From positions 496,001 to 560,000 of the forward strand of contig NZ_PVBS01000001.1 in assembly GCF_002980575.1 (NCBI RefSeq): 64,000 nt of DNA. The letters are read 5' to 3'. The translations under genes and the position numbers were made by a program. Positions 39,968 to 47,366 of this stretch are shown one piece after another. The notes below the pieces were generated by a model. That model searched no databases. It was given only the letters and a program-made list of their open reading frames with translations, and was not told where the DNA came from. Within the stretch, counting starts at the first letter, position 1; every line of letters starts with the position of its first letter. Source of the DNA: Sphingobacterium gobiense. Its GTDB lineage: Bacteria > Bacteroidota > Bacteroidia > Sphingobacteriales > Sphingobacteriaceae.

Positions 39968-39998
39968 AAAAAAGACATCATTTTTAGATGTCTTTTTT
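39968..39998. terminator. Bidirectional terminator
   Basis: Stem AAAAAAGACATC (39968-39979) / GATGTCTTTTTT (39987-39998) with a 7-nt loop; A-run on one side and T-run on the other. Serves the small hydrophilic gene and the convergent yceI-like gene. Confidence 0.8.
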
Positions 39999-40015
39999 AG
40001 GAGTGATGAGAACCC
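39999..40015 (-). repeat. Second inverted T-arm-like copy
   Basis: Plus strand AGGAGTGATGAGAACCC differs by one base from 37356-37372, and both directly follow a terminator. Together they bracket the 2.6-kb eroded segment. Confidence 0.5.
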
Positions 40016-40029
40016 ATTGGAAAGGTTTC

Positions 40030-40611
40030 TTAATCCTTTTTATGCCCAAATTCACCATCGGCTTTTATCTGCACCTCATCACTGATCATCGGCGCAGGAA
40101 ATTTCGAACCTAAACCAAAATCAGACCGCTTAATGACTCCGGTAATTTGGATACCTGCTACGGGAGCTCCGTCAGCATTTGGATTTTGCGTAGTTCCGCG
40201 ATGTTTCATCGTCATGGTAACCGGTTTTGTAACGCCTAGTAAGGTGAGATCTCCTTTAAGCGTATACGTATTTTGTCCGGATTTTTTGATAGACGTGCTT
40301 TTAAATGTCATGGTAGGATGCTTTTCAGCGTCAAAGAAATCAGCACTTTTGAGATGATTATCCCGCGGTTCCACTCGGGTGTCTATCGAATTAGTCTGTA
40401 CAGTCAATTCGATAGCAGCATCGCTAAAGTCTTCTTTGGACGAAACGATCGATACGTCATACGTGTTGAAATGGCCGGGGACATCCGCAATACCCAAGTG
40501 GGTAACCGTAAAACCTAATTTAGAATGGTACGGGTCTGCCGTCCAAGTTGTCTGGGCAAACAATCCTATTGAAACGAATAGAAATGCAAAAAATAAAGTT
40601 AACTTTTTCAT
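40030..40611 (-). CDS. YceI family periplasmic protein
   Basis: 193 aa. Signal peptide MKKLTLFFAFLFVSIGLFAQ. The lipocalin-like YceI fold shows WTADPYHSKLGFTVTHLG, DNHLKSADFFDAEKHPTMTF, LTLLGVTKPVTM and RSDFGLGSKFPAPMISDEVQI, all typical. Binds isoprenoid or amide ligands in relatives; physiological role uncertain. Followed on the same strand by the pirin-like gene upstream (28 bp), so the two are likely co-expressed. Confidence 0.92.
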   Translation of the reverse strand: MKKLTLFFAFLFVSIGLFAQTTWTADPYHSKLGFTVTHLGIADVPGHFNTYDVSIVSSKEDFSDAAIELTVQTNSIDTRVEPRDNHLKSADFFDAEKHPTMTFKSTSIKKSGQNTYTLKGDLTLLGVTKPVTMTMKHRGTTQNPNADGAPVAGIQITGVIKRSDFGLGSKFPAPMISDEVQIKADGEFGHKKD

Positions 40612-40638
40612 CTGTATATAATTTTAAATAATTAATTC

Positions 40639-41361
40639 TTATTGAAGCTCCATTGGAACTTCCATTAATAATATCTCTGCGTCTGCAGTCGCTTCAAGTG
40701 TGAACCTTTCAATTTCCCACAGCCCGTAACCGTCTCGTTTGTTTAAAATTTGATCACCAACTTGCACGCTACCGGTAAGAACAAAAATGTATACACCATT
40801 GTTTGCCGAATCTTTGAGTGTATATTCCGTGCTATTGTCTTTTTCAAGAATCCCAATATGAAACCAAGCATTTTGATGTATCCACACACCGTCATCCTCT
40901 GGGTTAGGAGAAAGAATCTGTTCGAACGAATTTGGCTGTTGCTTATAGTTTATTGCGGCTTGATCATATCGAGGTTTAACATTTTGCTTGTCAGGAAAAA
41001 CCCATATCTGAAGGAATTCGGCAGCTTCATGAGGTAAGTTATTGAACTCCGAATGATAAATGCCTGTACCGGCACTCATTACTTGGATTTCGCCAGGCTT
41101 GATGACGCCCTGATTTCCCATATTGTCGCGGTGCTTCAGTTCCCCACTCAACGGAATGGAAATGATTTCCATATTATTATGGGGATGTTCGCCAAATCCT
41201 TGTCCACCGTCAACCCGGTCATCATTTAATACGCGTAGCGCGCCGAAATGTACGCGGTCAGGGTTATGATAGGAAGCGAAGCTAAAGGTATGAAAGCTCT
41301 TTAACCAACCGTGGTCTGCTTTTCCTCTGGAATCTGCTTGATGTAAAACTGATTTTGCCAT
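40639..41361 (-). CDS. Pirin family protein (bicupin)
   Basis: 240 aa, the short bacterial pirin/YhhW type. RGKADHGWLKSFHTFSFASYHNP and the metal site GFGEHPHNNMEIISIPLSGELKHRD are hallmark; GEIQVMSAGTGIYHSEFN closes the N-terminal cupin. Some members are quercetinases. ATG 41361 is preferred over an upstream start; a TAACTTTG box lies 22 bp further up. Confidence 0.9.
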   Translation of the reverse strand: MAKSVLHQADSRGKADHGWLKSFHTFSFASYHNPDRVHFGALRVLNDDRVDGGQGFGEHPHNNMEIISIPLSGELKHRDNMGNQGVIKPGEIQVMSAGTGIYHSEFNNLPHEAAEFLQIWVFPDKQNVKPRYDQAAINYKQQPNSFEQILSPNPEDDGVWIHQNAWFHIGILEKDNSTEYTLKDSANNGVYIFVLTGSVQVGDQILNKRDGYGLWEIERFTLEATADAEILLMEVPMELQ

Positions 41362-41382
41362 AACTTTATTGTTTTGATAACA

Positions 41383-41390
41383 CAAAGTTA
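41383..41390 (-). promoter_or_regulatory. -7 box TAnnTTTG for pirin-yceI
   Basis: Minus strand TAACTTTG, 21 bp before the pirin ATG. Confidence 0.45.
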
Positions 41391-41434
41391 TGGCAAGTCT
41401 TTAACTAAATTATTGATGTATGTTAAGAAGTTAA

Positions 41435-42736
41435 CTAACCATGAATATTCGTTCTTACTTCATTGTTGTCCCGCTTACGTTCGCTACGGATGATTAAACG
41501 AAGATCCGAGTTTGCAGAATAGAAAGACCAAACCCAGTTTCCTAACAATTTCCACCTATTACGGAAGCCAGCGATAGGGAAGAGATGAATAAGCAACCAC
41601 GTGAGCCAAGCAAAGAAACCGGTAAAAGAAAATTTAGGTAAGTCGGCAACAGCTTTGTAACGGGCGATAATGGCCATGCTTCCTTTATCCACATATGAAA
41701 ACGGTTTTAATGTTTGTCCTTGATCTTTGGCAAGAATGTTCTTGGCCAATAAAATCCCTTGTTGAATAGCAACTTGTGCTAACTGTGGATGACCATTCGG
41801 GAATTTTGGGTCTGTGTCTTGATAGCAGATGTCGCCGATGGCAAAAATGTTGTTATAACCTTGCACACCATTGAACTGATCGACTAAAACCCGACGTCCC
41901 CTCCCAAATTTTTCTGCAGGTAACCCCGGTAACTCGCGCGCTATAACACCCGAAGTCCAGATTAATGTCTTCGTTTTTATTTCAGCACCATTCGCTAAGA
42001 TGACCGTATCATCCACATAATCTTTGACTGCCGTATTCAATGTAATGTCTATCCCCAGTTTCTCCAGTACTTCAAACGCTTCTTTCTGTGCGACGCTACT
42101 CATAGGGCCTAAAAGAGCTGGTCCTGCATCTACCAGATGGATTTTGGGTTTCAATCCCACTAATTCTGGATATTCTTTTTTGACAATACGCTCACTCAGC
42201 TCGGCAATCATACCCGATACCTCCACACCAGAGGGACCACCGCCGGCAACGACGATGTTTATATACGCCTCCCGATCCGGATCATCTGTCCGTTGAATGT
42301 AATCTTCGAGGTTCAGTAATAGCTTATTCCGGATAGCGAGTGCATCGGTAATATTCTTCATCGGAAATGCCCTTTTCTTGACGTTCTCCATGCCGAAGAA
42401 GTTTGTTTCGGTGCCGGTGGCTAGAATTAGATAATCGTATGATAGATTGCCGGTATCAGTTTCGATGAGATTACGCTCCGCGTGGATATTCAATAATTTT
42501 CCGAGATGGAAAGAAAATCCTTGGTGCTTTCTGAACATTTTGCGGAAAGGCATGCTGATATTAGAAGCTTCAATAAAAGCGGTAGCGGCTTGGTAAATTA
42601 AAGGGGGAAAGAAGTTGTAATTATTAATATCCACCAGGGTCACGTTATAGGTGTGGCTTTTTCCTAGAGATTTGACGAAATTTATGCCCGCAAATCCGCC
42701 ACCTACAACGACGATGTGTTTTTTATTATCTGCCAT
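41435..42736 (-). CDS. ndh: Type II NADH:quinone oxidoreductase (NDH-2)
   Basis: 433 aa. FAD site VVVGGGFAGINFVKSLG, second Rossmann VVAGGGPSGVEVSGMIAEL, FAD-ribityl site IFAIGDICYQ, and a C-terminal amphipathic membrane-binding part (LTWLLIHLFPIAGFRNRW). Feeds electrons from NADH to menaquinone without proton pumping. Start moved to ATG 42736 directly before MADNKKHIVVVGGG. Own promoter box at 42818-42825, so not simply the tail of the his unit. Confidence 0.9.
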   Translation of the reverse strand: MADNKKHIVVVGGGFAGINFVKSLGKSHTYNVTLVDINNYNFFPPLIYQAATAFIEASNISMPFRKMFRKHQGFSFHLGKLLNIHAERNLIETDTGNLSYDYLILATGTETNFFGMENVKKRAFPMKNITDALAIRNKLLLNLEDYIQRTDDPDREAYINIVVAGGGPSGVEVSGMIAELSERIVKKEYPELVGLKPKIHLVDAGPALLGPMSSVAQKEAFEVLEKLGIDITLNTAVKDYVDDTVILANGAEIKTKTLIWTSGVIARELPGLPAEKFGRGRRVLVDQFNGVQGYNNIFAIGDICYQDTDPKFPNGHPQLAQVAIQQGILLAKNILAKDQGQTLKPFSYVDKGSMAIIARYKAVADLPKFSFTGFFAWLTWLLIHLFPIAGFRNRWKLLGNWVWSFYSANSDLRLIIRSERKRDNNEVRTNIHG

Positions 42737-42817
42737 AATAAGCTGTTCGTTTGTATAAGTAATACCCAACAGTGAATAGAACAAAGCCTTCTACGCTTTT
42801 GTTTGGGAAATATGCTG

Positions 42818-42825
42818 CAAAGATA
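42818..42825 (-). promoter_or_regulatory. -7 box TAnnTTTG for NDH-2
   Basis: Minus strand TATCTTTG, about 82 bp before the NDH-2 ATG, in the gap after hisD. Confidence 0.45.
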
Positions 42826-42849
42826 GAAAAACCAATAAGAACGCGCGCG

Positions 42850-44133
42850 TTATTTTCGGATACTTATAGCATTCTTATGCGCATGCAACCCCTCTAGTTC
42901 GGCCAAAGTTTCCACGGTGGAGCCAATATGGCGTAACCCGTCAGGAGAGATATGCTGAAATGTGATTTTCTTAACAAAAGAGTCTACAGAGACGCCAGAA
43001 TAAGAACGAGCATAACCCGAAGTAGGTAAGGTGTGGTTGGTTCCTGAAGCGTAGTCACCAGCACTTTCCGGTGTGAGGTGTCCTAAAAATACCGAACCCG
43101 CATTGGTGATGCGCGGAAGTAAGTTTTTCCATTCATCTGTTTCCAAAATTAAATGTTCGGGAGCATATTGATTGGAAAAATCGAGGGCTTCATGTAAGTC
43201 AGCTACCTCAACGGCATACGAATTTTGAATGGCCATAGTGGCTATTTCTGCTCGAGGTAACACCTCAAGTTGTTTTTTAAGTTCCGCATTGACCTGCTTG
43301 ATAATAGTGGCTGATGTGGCAACAAGAACGGCTTGACTGTCAGGGCCATGTTCAGCCTGGGCTAATAGGTCAGCAGCAACAAAAGCCGGTTGAGCAGTAT
43401 GATCGGCCACCACCAAGACTTCCGAAGGGCCGGCAGGCATATCAATACTGACATTTACCATGCTCTGAATCATGCTCTTTGCTTTGGTTACAAACTGATT
43501 TCCAGGGCCGAATATCTTGTCTACTTTAGGTACGCTTTTCGTACCATAAGCCATTGCAGCAATGGCTTGTGCTCCGCCCACGAGGTATATCTTTTCAATT
43601 TTTAGCAATTGCAGACAATATGCTACAAAGCCGTTTATTTTTCCAGTATGTTGTGGCGGCGAACACACGACAATCTCTTTGCACCCTGCTATACGAGCTG
43701 GGACCCCGAGCATCAACAACGTACTAGGCAAAACCGCCGAGCCGCCGGGAATATATAGGCCCACTTTCTCTATAGGACGTACCTCCCGCCAACATGCTAC
43801 CCCTGGCATGGTTTCAACCACCCGTTCCTTTCGAAGCTGGCTGCTATGAAATTTATGGATGTTTTGAAAGGCGATCTCCAGTGCGCGTTGTTGATCACGT
43901 GTAATAGTAGCTGCTAACGCCTCAATGTCTTCTCTTTCTAAATAAAGTTTTTCGAGCTTTACCTTGTCAAACTTTAATGCAAACTCTTGGAGCGATTGAT
44001 CGCCGCGTTGACGTACATCATTTATGATTTGCGATACGGTGTCTTGGATGGTATGGGTGGCATCCGTATTACGCGCAACTAATTGCTCGATATCAGTAGC
44101 CGTTAAGCCCGCATATGAATACTGTTTTAGCAT
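42850..44133 (-). CDS. hisD: Histidinol dehydrogenase
   Basis: 427 aa. Final two oxidations to histidine. Seen: YIPGGSAVLPSTLLMLGVPARIAGC, GGAQAIAAMAYGT, DMPAGPSEVLVVAD, AQAEHGPDSQAVLV (Glu/His catalytic pair) and the C-terminal YSGVSVDSFVKKITFQ. Shares one base with hisG (TAATG). Unusually hisC and hisB, which often follow in Bacteroidota, are not next; NDH-2 is. Confidence 0.97.
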   Translation of the reverse strand: MLKQYSYAGLTATDIEQLVARNTDATHTIQDTVSQIINDVRQRGDQSLQEFALKFDKVKLEKLYLEREDIEALAATITRDQQRALEIAFQNIHKFHSSQLRKERVVETMPGVACWREVRPIEKVGLYIPGGSAVLPSTLLMLGVPARIAGCKEIVVCSPPQHTGKINGFVAYCLQLLKIEKIYLVGGAQAIAAMAYGTKSVPKVDKIFGPGNQFVTKAKSMIQSMVNVSIDMPAGPSEVLVVADHTAQPAFVAADLLAQAEHGPDSQAVLVATSATIIKQVNAELKKQLEVLPRAEIATMAIQNSYAVEVADLHEALDFSNQYAPEHLILETDEWKNLLPRITNAGSVFLGHLTPESAGDYASGTNHTLPTSGYARSYSGVSVDSFVKKITFQHISPDGLRHIGSTVETLAELEGLHAHKNAISIRK

Positions 44134-44984
44134 TATAGTATTATTTTTTCGATAGGCATAACCACAATACCTTGTGCGCCTGCAGCTTTCAATTTATTGA
44201 TTTTATCCCAAAAATCATCTTCGGGTATAACGGTATGGACGGCTACCCAACCCTCCTCTGCTAAGGGAACTACTGTTGGACTCTTTACACCCGGTAGTAG
44301 GGATGTTATCTGAGGTAGATTACTTTTTTCCACGTTTAACACGACATATTTCGTCTCTTTGGCACGTAATACCGATTGTACACGTTGTAATAGCTCGCAT
44401 AGGATCGGGTTTTCCGTCAACCCATCGCGACCAATCAGAATCGCTTCCGAGCGGCGTACGTCAGCAAAGGGTTTAAGCCCGTTACTTTTTAAAGTTCCCC
44501 CTGTAGAAACAATGTCGCAGATAGCGTCACTTAAGCCCAGACCCGGGGCGATTTCGACAGAGCCAGAAATTTGGCGTATCTCCGCCGATAGGTTGTGTTC
44601 AGCCAGAAACTCTTGTAAGATGTTAGGGTAGGTAGTAGCTATCGCCTTACCCTGTAAGTCCTGAAGTTGCTGTATAGGTGAATCTTTTGGAATACCGATT
44701 TTTAACGTACAGCGGCCGAAACCGAGTCGTTGTAAATACGTAACTTTTTCTTGCGATTCATCAATGACGTTTTCACCAACGATACCGAGATCGGCAATCC
44801 CTTGTGCAACATAACCAGGGATATCATCGTCACGCAAAAATAGGATCTCCAGGTTGAAGTTATTAACCGTGGTAATAAGGGAACTTTTATAGTTTTCAAA
44901 ATCAAGTCCGCAATTTTTTAGCAATTGAACCGATTTTTCATTTAATCTACCCGATTTTTGGATAGCGATCTTAAGATTCTTCAA
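44133..44984 (-). CDS. hisG: ATP phosphoribosyltransferase, long form
   Basis: 283 aa, with the C-terminal regulatory ACT-like domain (VPLAEEGWVAVHTVIPEDDFW), so likely inhibited by histidine. First committed step of histidine synthesis. LKIAIQKSGRLNEKS, DLGIVGENVIDE, CTLKIGIPKDS, DIVSTGGTLKSNGL are typical. The only sensible start is TTG at 44984; no ATG or GTG is near. A weak start fits a gene controlled by the leader peptide located 82 bp upstream. Confidence 0.95.
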   Translation of the reverse strand: MKNLKIAIQKSGRLNEKSVQLLKNCGLDFENYKSSLITTVNNFNLEILFLRDDDIPGYVAQGIADLGIVGENVIDESQEKVTYLQRLGFGRCTLKIGIPKDSPIQQLQDLQGKAIATTYPNILQEFLAEHNLSAEIRQISGSVEIAPGLGLSDAICDIVSTGGTLKSNGLKPFADVRRSEAILIGRDGLTENPILCELLQRVQSVLRAKETKYVVLNVEKSNLPQITSLLPGVKSPTVVPLAEEGWVAVHTVIPEDDFWDKINKLKAAGAQGIVVMPIEKIIL

Positions 44985-45056
44985 AATGTAGGATTTTTAA
45001 TGTTTACTATTATTAATAAAAGAAAGATAACTCGGGGTTTTTGCTTCACGTAGAAA

Positions 45057-45112
45057 CACATTACATTACATATCGCCAAAACGGCGATGATGCAAATGGA
45101 TGTGATGTGTAA
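45057..45112 (-). promoter_or_regulatory. Long hairpin overlapping the His codons of the leader
   Basis: Arms ACACAT...ATCGCC and GGCGAT...ATGTGT pair imperfectly over ~22 bp with a short AAAAC loop. The His codons lie in one arm and the leader stop in the other, so ribosome position would decide whether it forms. No classical U-run terminator follows, so the read-out (Rho, pausing or translation) is unclear. Confidence 0.5.
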
Positions 45113-45125
45113 ACAAATAAGTCAT
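45066..45125 (-). CDS. hisL: Histidine operon leader peptide (19 aa)
   Basis: The frame encodes MTYLFTHHIHLHHRRFGDM and stop: five His in seven residues (HHIHLHH). It begins about 11 nt after the expected transcription start of a promoter with both -33 and -7 boxes, and ends 81 bp before hisG. His-codon clustering directly upstream of hisG is the signature of ribosome-mediated attenuation. Named hisL by analogy only; no sequence homology to the enterobacterial leader is claimed. Confidence 0.8.
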   Translation of the reverse strand: MTYLFTHHIHLHHRRFGDM

Positions 45126-45141
45126 TTTACTAATAATGAAA

Positions 45142-45173
45142 CAAAAGTATATTATTGTGATGTGTTTTGCAAA
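45142..45173 (-). promoter_or_regulatory. Promoter of the hisL-hisG-hisD unit
   Basis: Minus strand TTTG (45173-45170), 20-bp spacer, TACTTTTG (45149-45142). This is the most complete match to the Bacteroidota TTTG/TAnnTTTG consensus in the window, 16 bp before the leader ATG and directly after the tyrA stop. Confidence 0.65.
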
Positions 45174-46013
45174 TTATTTAATGATCCTTTTAATTTTATT
45201 GGATTTCTTTATGAGCTTATGCAGCCCATCGTAATCTTCCTTGTCTAATTTTGTATATAGCTTTTGCAGCTGTTTGATGTGTTCTTCCAATACTTCTAAG
45301 ACATTGTCGCGATTCTGTTTAAAGATAGGCGTCCACATGTCTGGAGAAGATTTCGCTAGTCGGACAGTGGATTCGAATCCAGATCCTGCAAGCTCAAAAA
45401 TACGACCCTGCGATTTTTCTTTTTCCAGCACAGTTAGTGCGAGCGCGAAGGAAGTAAGATGCGAGATATGCGATACATAAGCCGTATGCATGTCGTGTTC
45501 CTCCGCGGTCATGAATGTTGTTTTCATTTCCAACTGTTCTGTCATCGCGTCGGCTCGCTCAAAGGCATCTTCATCCGTTTTGAACGCTTCGACATACACC
45601 ATCACCTTATCTTTGTACAAATTGGGAATAGCTGCCTCCGGACCGGAGTATTCAGTCCCCGCCATCGGGTGGGCAGCGATATATCGGCCTCGGTTTGGAT
45701 GATCCGCTATCAGGCGCAAGATGTTTGTTTTGGTAGACCCCATATCAATGACCACCTGATCGGTCACCTTATCTAAGATGTTTGGCAGGATGTTCATGAT
45801 CGCATCTACGGGCACCGTTAAAATAATAATCTTGCTTGATGCAATAGCATCATCTAAGGGCTGGATTTCATCAACAAGTCCCAACTGCAACGCTTTTTTT
45901 GCATTGGCTTCGTTTTTTTCTACGCCGATTATCTTTTCACCGAATTGGGTTTCTTTCAACCGAATGCCTATCGATCCGCCGATTAACCCAATTCCGACAA
46001 TAGTTATATTCAT
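45174..46013 (-). CDS. tyrA: Prephenate dehydrogenase
   Basis: 279 aa. NAD site ITIVGIGLIGGSIGIRLK; DMGSTKTNIL; catalytic-His region AAHPMAGTEYSGPEAA; HISHLTSFALAL; ELAGSGFESTVRLAKSSPDMW. Converts prephenate to 4-hydroxyphenylpyruvate for tyrosine. Only 22 bp follow the aminotransferase stop on the same strand, and that gap is a heptamer repeat; the two genes likely act in sequence. Confidence 0.93.
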   Translation of the reverse strand: MNITIVGIGLIGGSIGIRLKETQFGEKIIGVEKNEANAKKALQLGLVDEIQPLDDAIASSKIIILTVPVDAIMNILPNILDKVTDQVVIDMGSTKTNILRLIADHPNRGRYIAAHPMAGTEYSGPEAAIPNLYKDKVMVYVEAFKTDEDAFERADAMTEQLEMKTTFMTAEEHDMHTAYVSHISHLTSFALALTVLEKEKSQGRIFELAGSGFESTVRLAKSSPDMWTPIFKQNRDNVLEVLEEHIKQLQKLYTKLDKEDYDGLHKLIKKSNKIKRIIK

Positions 46014-46018
46014 TTTCT

Positions 46019-46053
46019 GAGTTCTGAGTGATGAGTTAGGAGTTATGAGTGGA
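46019..46053. repeat. Heptanucleotide tandem repeat (GAGTNNN)5
   Basis: Five consecutive 7-mers begin GAGT: GAGTTCT, GAGTGAT, GAGTTAG, GAGTTAT, GAGTGGA. They span the stop of the aminotransferase gene and the upstream region of tyrA. Slippage here would alter the last codons of one protein and the spacing to the next. Confidence 0.7.
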
Positions 46054-47205
46054 ACTCATTATTCTTTCGATTGCCTGGTCAAGCACTTCCTCTTTCGCGC
46101 ACAAGCTGATACGGATATATTGTTCGCCTGCGCTACCGAATATTCCGCCAGGTGTGATAAATACATGTGCATGATGCAAGATGCTATCGCTAAGCGCGTA
46201 TCCATCGGCATATCTGCCAGCGACTTTTGCCCAAACGAAAAGCCCTACCTGTGCAGGGTCGTAAACACAACCCAATATATCCATAATACGAAAAACCTTT
46301 TCCCGTCGTTTTGCATACACCGCATTGAGCTGGGTGTACCAAGATGAATTCAGTCGGAGTGCTGTAGCTGCAGCCAGTTGTAGAGGCAAAAACATACCCG
46401 AATCCATATTGCTTTTAAAACGCAGAATCTCGTTTATACGATTTTCGTCGGCTATTAACATACCAATGCGCCAACCCGCCATATTAGACGACTTACTCAG
46501 CGAATTTAGTTCGATGGCTACGTCTTTTGCACCTTGTACAGCCATTAAGCTGAGCGGCTTGTCGTTTAATATAAAGCTGTAAGGGTTATCATGGCAAATC
46601 AATATATTATGTTTCTTACCAAAAGCCACAATCCGCTCAAATAGTTCCATCGTTGCAGGGGCGCCCGTCGGCATGTGCGGATAGTTAATCCACATCATTT
46701 TCACGTCGCTCAAGTCACTATTTTCCAGCGCCTCGAAATCAGGTTGCCAGTTGTTCTCGGCTTTAAGTTCGTAGGAAATAGCCGTTGCACCGCTTACGCG
46801 CACGGCGCTTGTATAAGCGGGATACCCTGGATTGGGAATCAATACTTTATCACCTTCTTGTAAATAGGTCATACAGATGTGTACAATGCCTTCTTTCGAA
46901 CCGATAAGCGGAAGGATTTCATTTTGCGGGTTCACGTCTACACCGTAATAGCGTGTATACCAGCCGGCCATAGCCTCCCGGAGAACAGCTGCTCCTCTAT
47001 AGCTTTGATAGCCATGTGTATTATTTTTACTCGATTCTTCGTTTAAAACACGCAGTACCTCAGGATGGGGTGGCAAATCGGGGCTTCCGATACCTAAGTT
47101 AATCACCTGTGCCCCACGTTTATTCATATCGTCAATCTCCCGCAACTTCTTAGAAAAGTAATACTCCTCTGTATGCTGCAACCTTTGGGCAACCTCTATA
47201 TGCAT
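46036..47205 (-). CDS. Class I/II pyridoxal-phosphate aminotransferase
   Basis: 389 aa. N-terminal VINLGIGSPDLPPHPEV, YQSYRGAAVLREAMAGWY, PNPGYPAYTSA, and the PLP-Lys motif ELNSLSKSSNMAGWRIGM. Adjacent to tyrA, so an aromatic (tyrosine/phenylalanine) aminotransferase is likely, though DapL- or aspartate-type activity is possible. ATG 47205 gives the usual N-terminus; 15 residues upstream are unlikely. The stop codon lies inside a heptanucleotide repeat. Confidence 0.85.
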   Translation of the reverse strand: MHIEVAQRLQHTEEYYFSKKLREIDDMNKRGAQVINLGIGSPDLPPHPEVLRVLNEESSKNNTHGYQSYRGAAVLREAMAGWYTRYYGVDVNPQNEILPLIGSKEGIVHICMTYLQEGDKVLIPNPGYPAYTSAVRVSGATAISYELKAENNWQPDFEALENSDLSDVKMMWINYPHMPTGAPATMELFERIVAFGKKHNILICHDNPYSFILNDKPLSLMAVQGAKDVAIELNSLSKSSNMAGWRIGMLIADENRINEILRFKSNMDSGMFLPLQLAAATALRLNSSWYTQLNAVYAKRREKVFRIMDILGCVYDPAQVGLFVWAKVAGRYADGYALSDSILHHAHVFITPGGIFGSAGEQYIRISLCAKEEVLDQAIERIMSSTHNS

Positions 47206-47341
47206 ATCAATAATTTCAAATTTAGCGCCTAATTTACAGATAAAATGCAATAATAAACCGAATTTAAAGGGAAAATATCAAATGAGTGCAACAATAGGAA
47301 GATGTTGCCGCTTTTAAATTAGGTAAAACGCTTTTGTTTAT

Positions 47342-47349
47342 TACTTTTG
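47342..47349 (+). promoter_or_regulatory. -7 box TAnnTTTG for the ABC exporter
   Basis: TACTTTTG, 17 bp before the start at 47367. Confidence 0.4.
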
Positions 47350-47366
47350 TAGTCTTAATATAGTAA

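Noticed and set aside
44985-45056. Classical intrinsic terminator between the His leader and hisG
   Set aside because: No GC-rich stem followed by a U-run is present on the minus strand.
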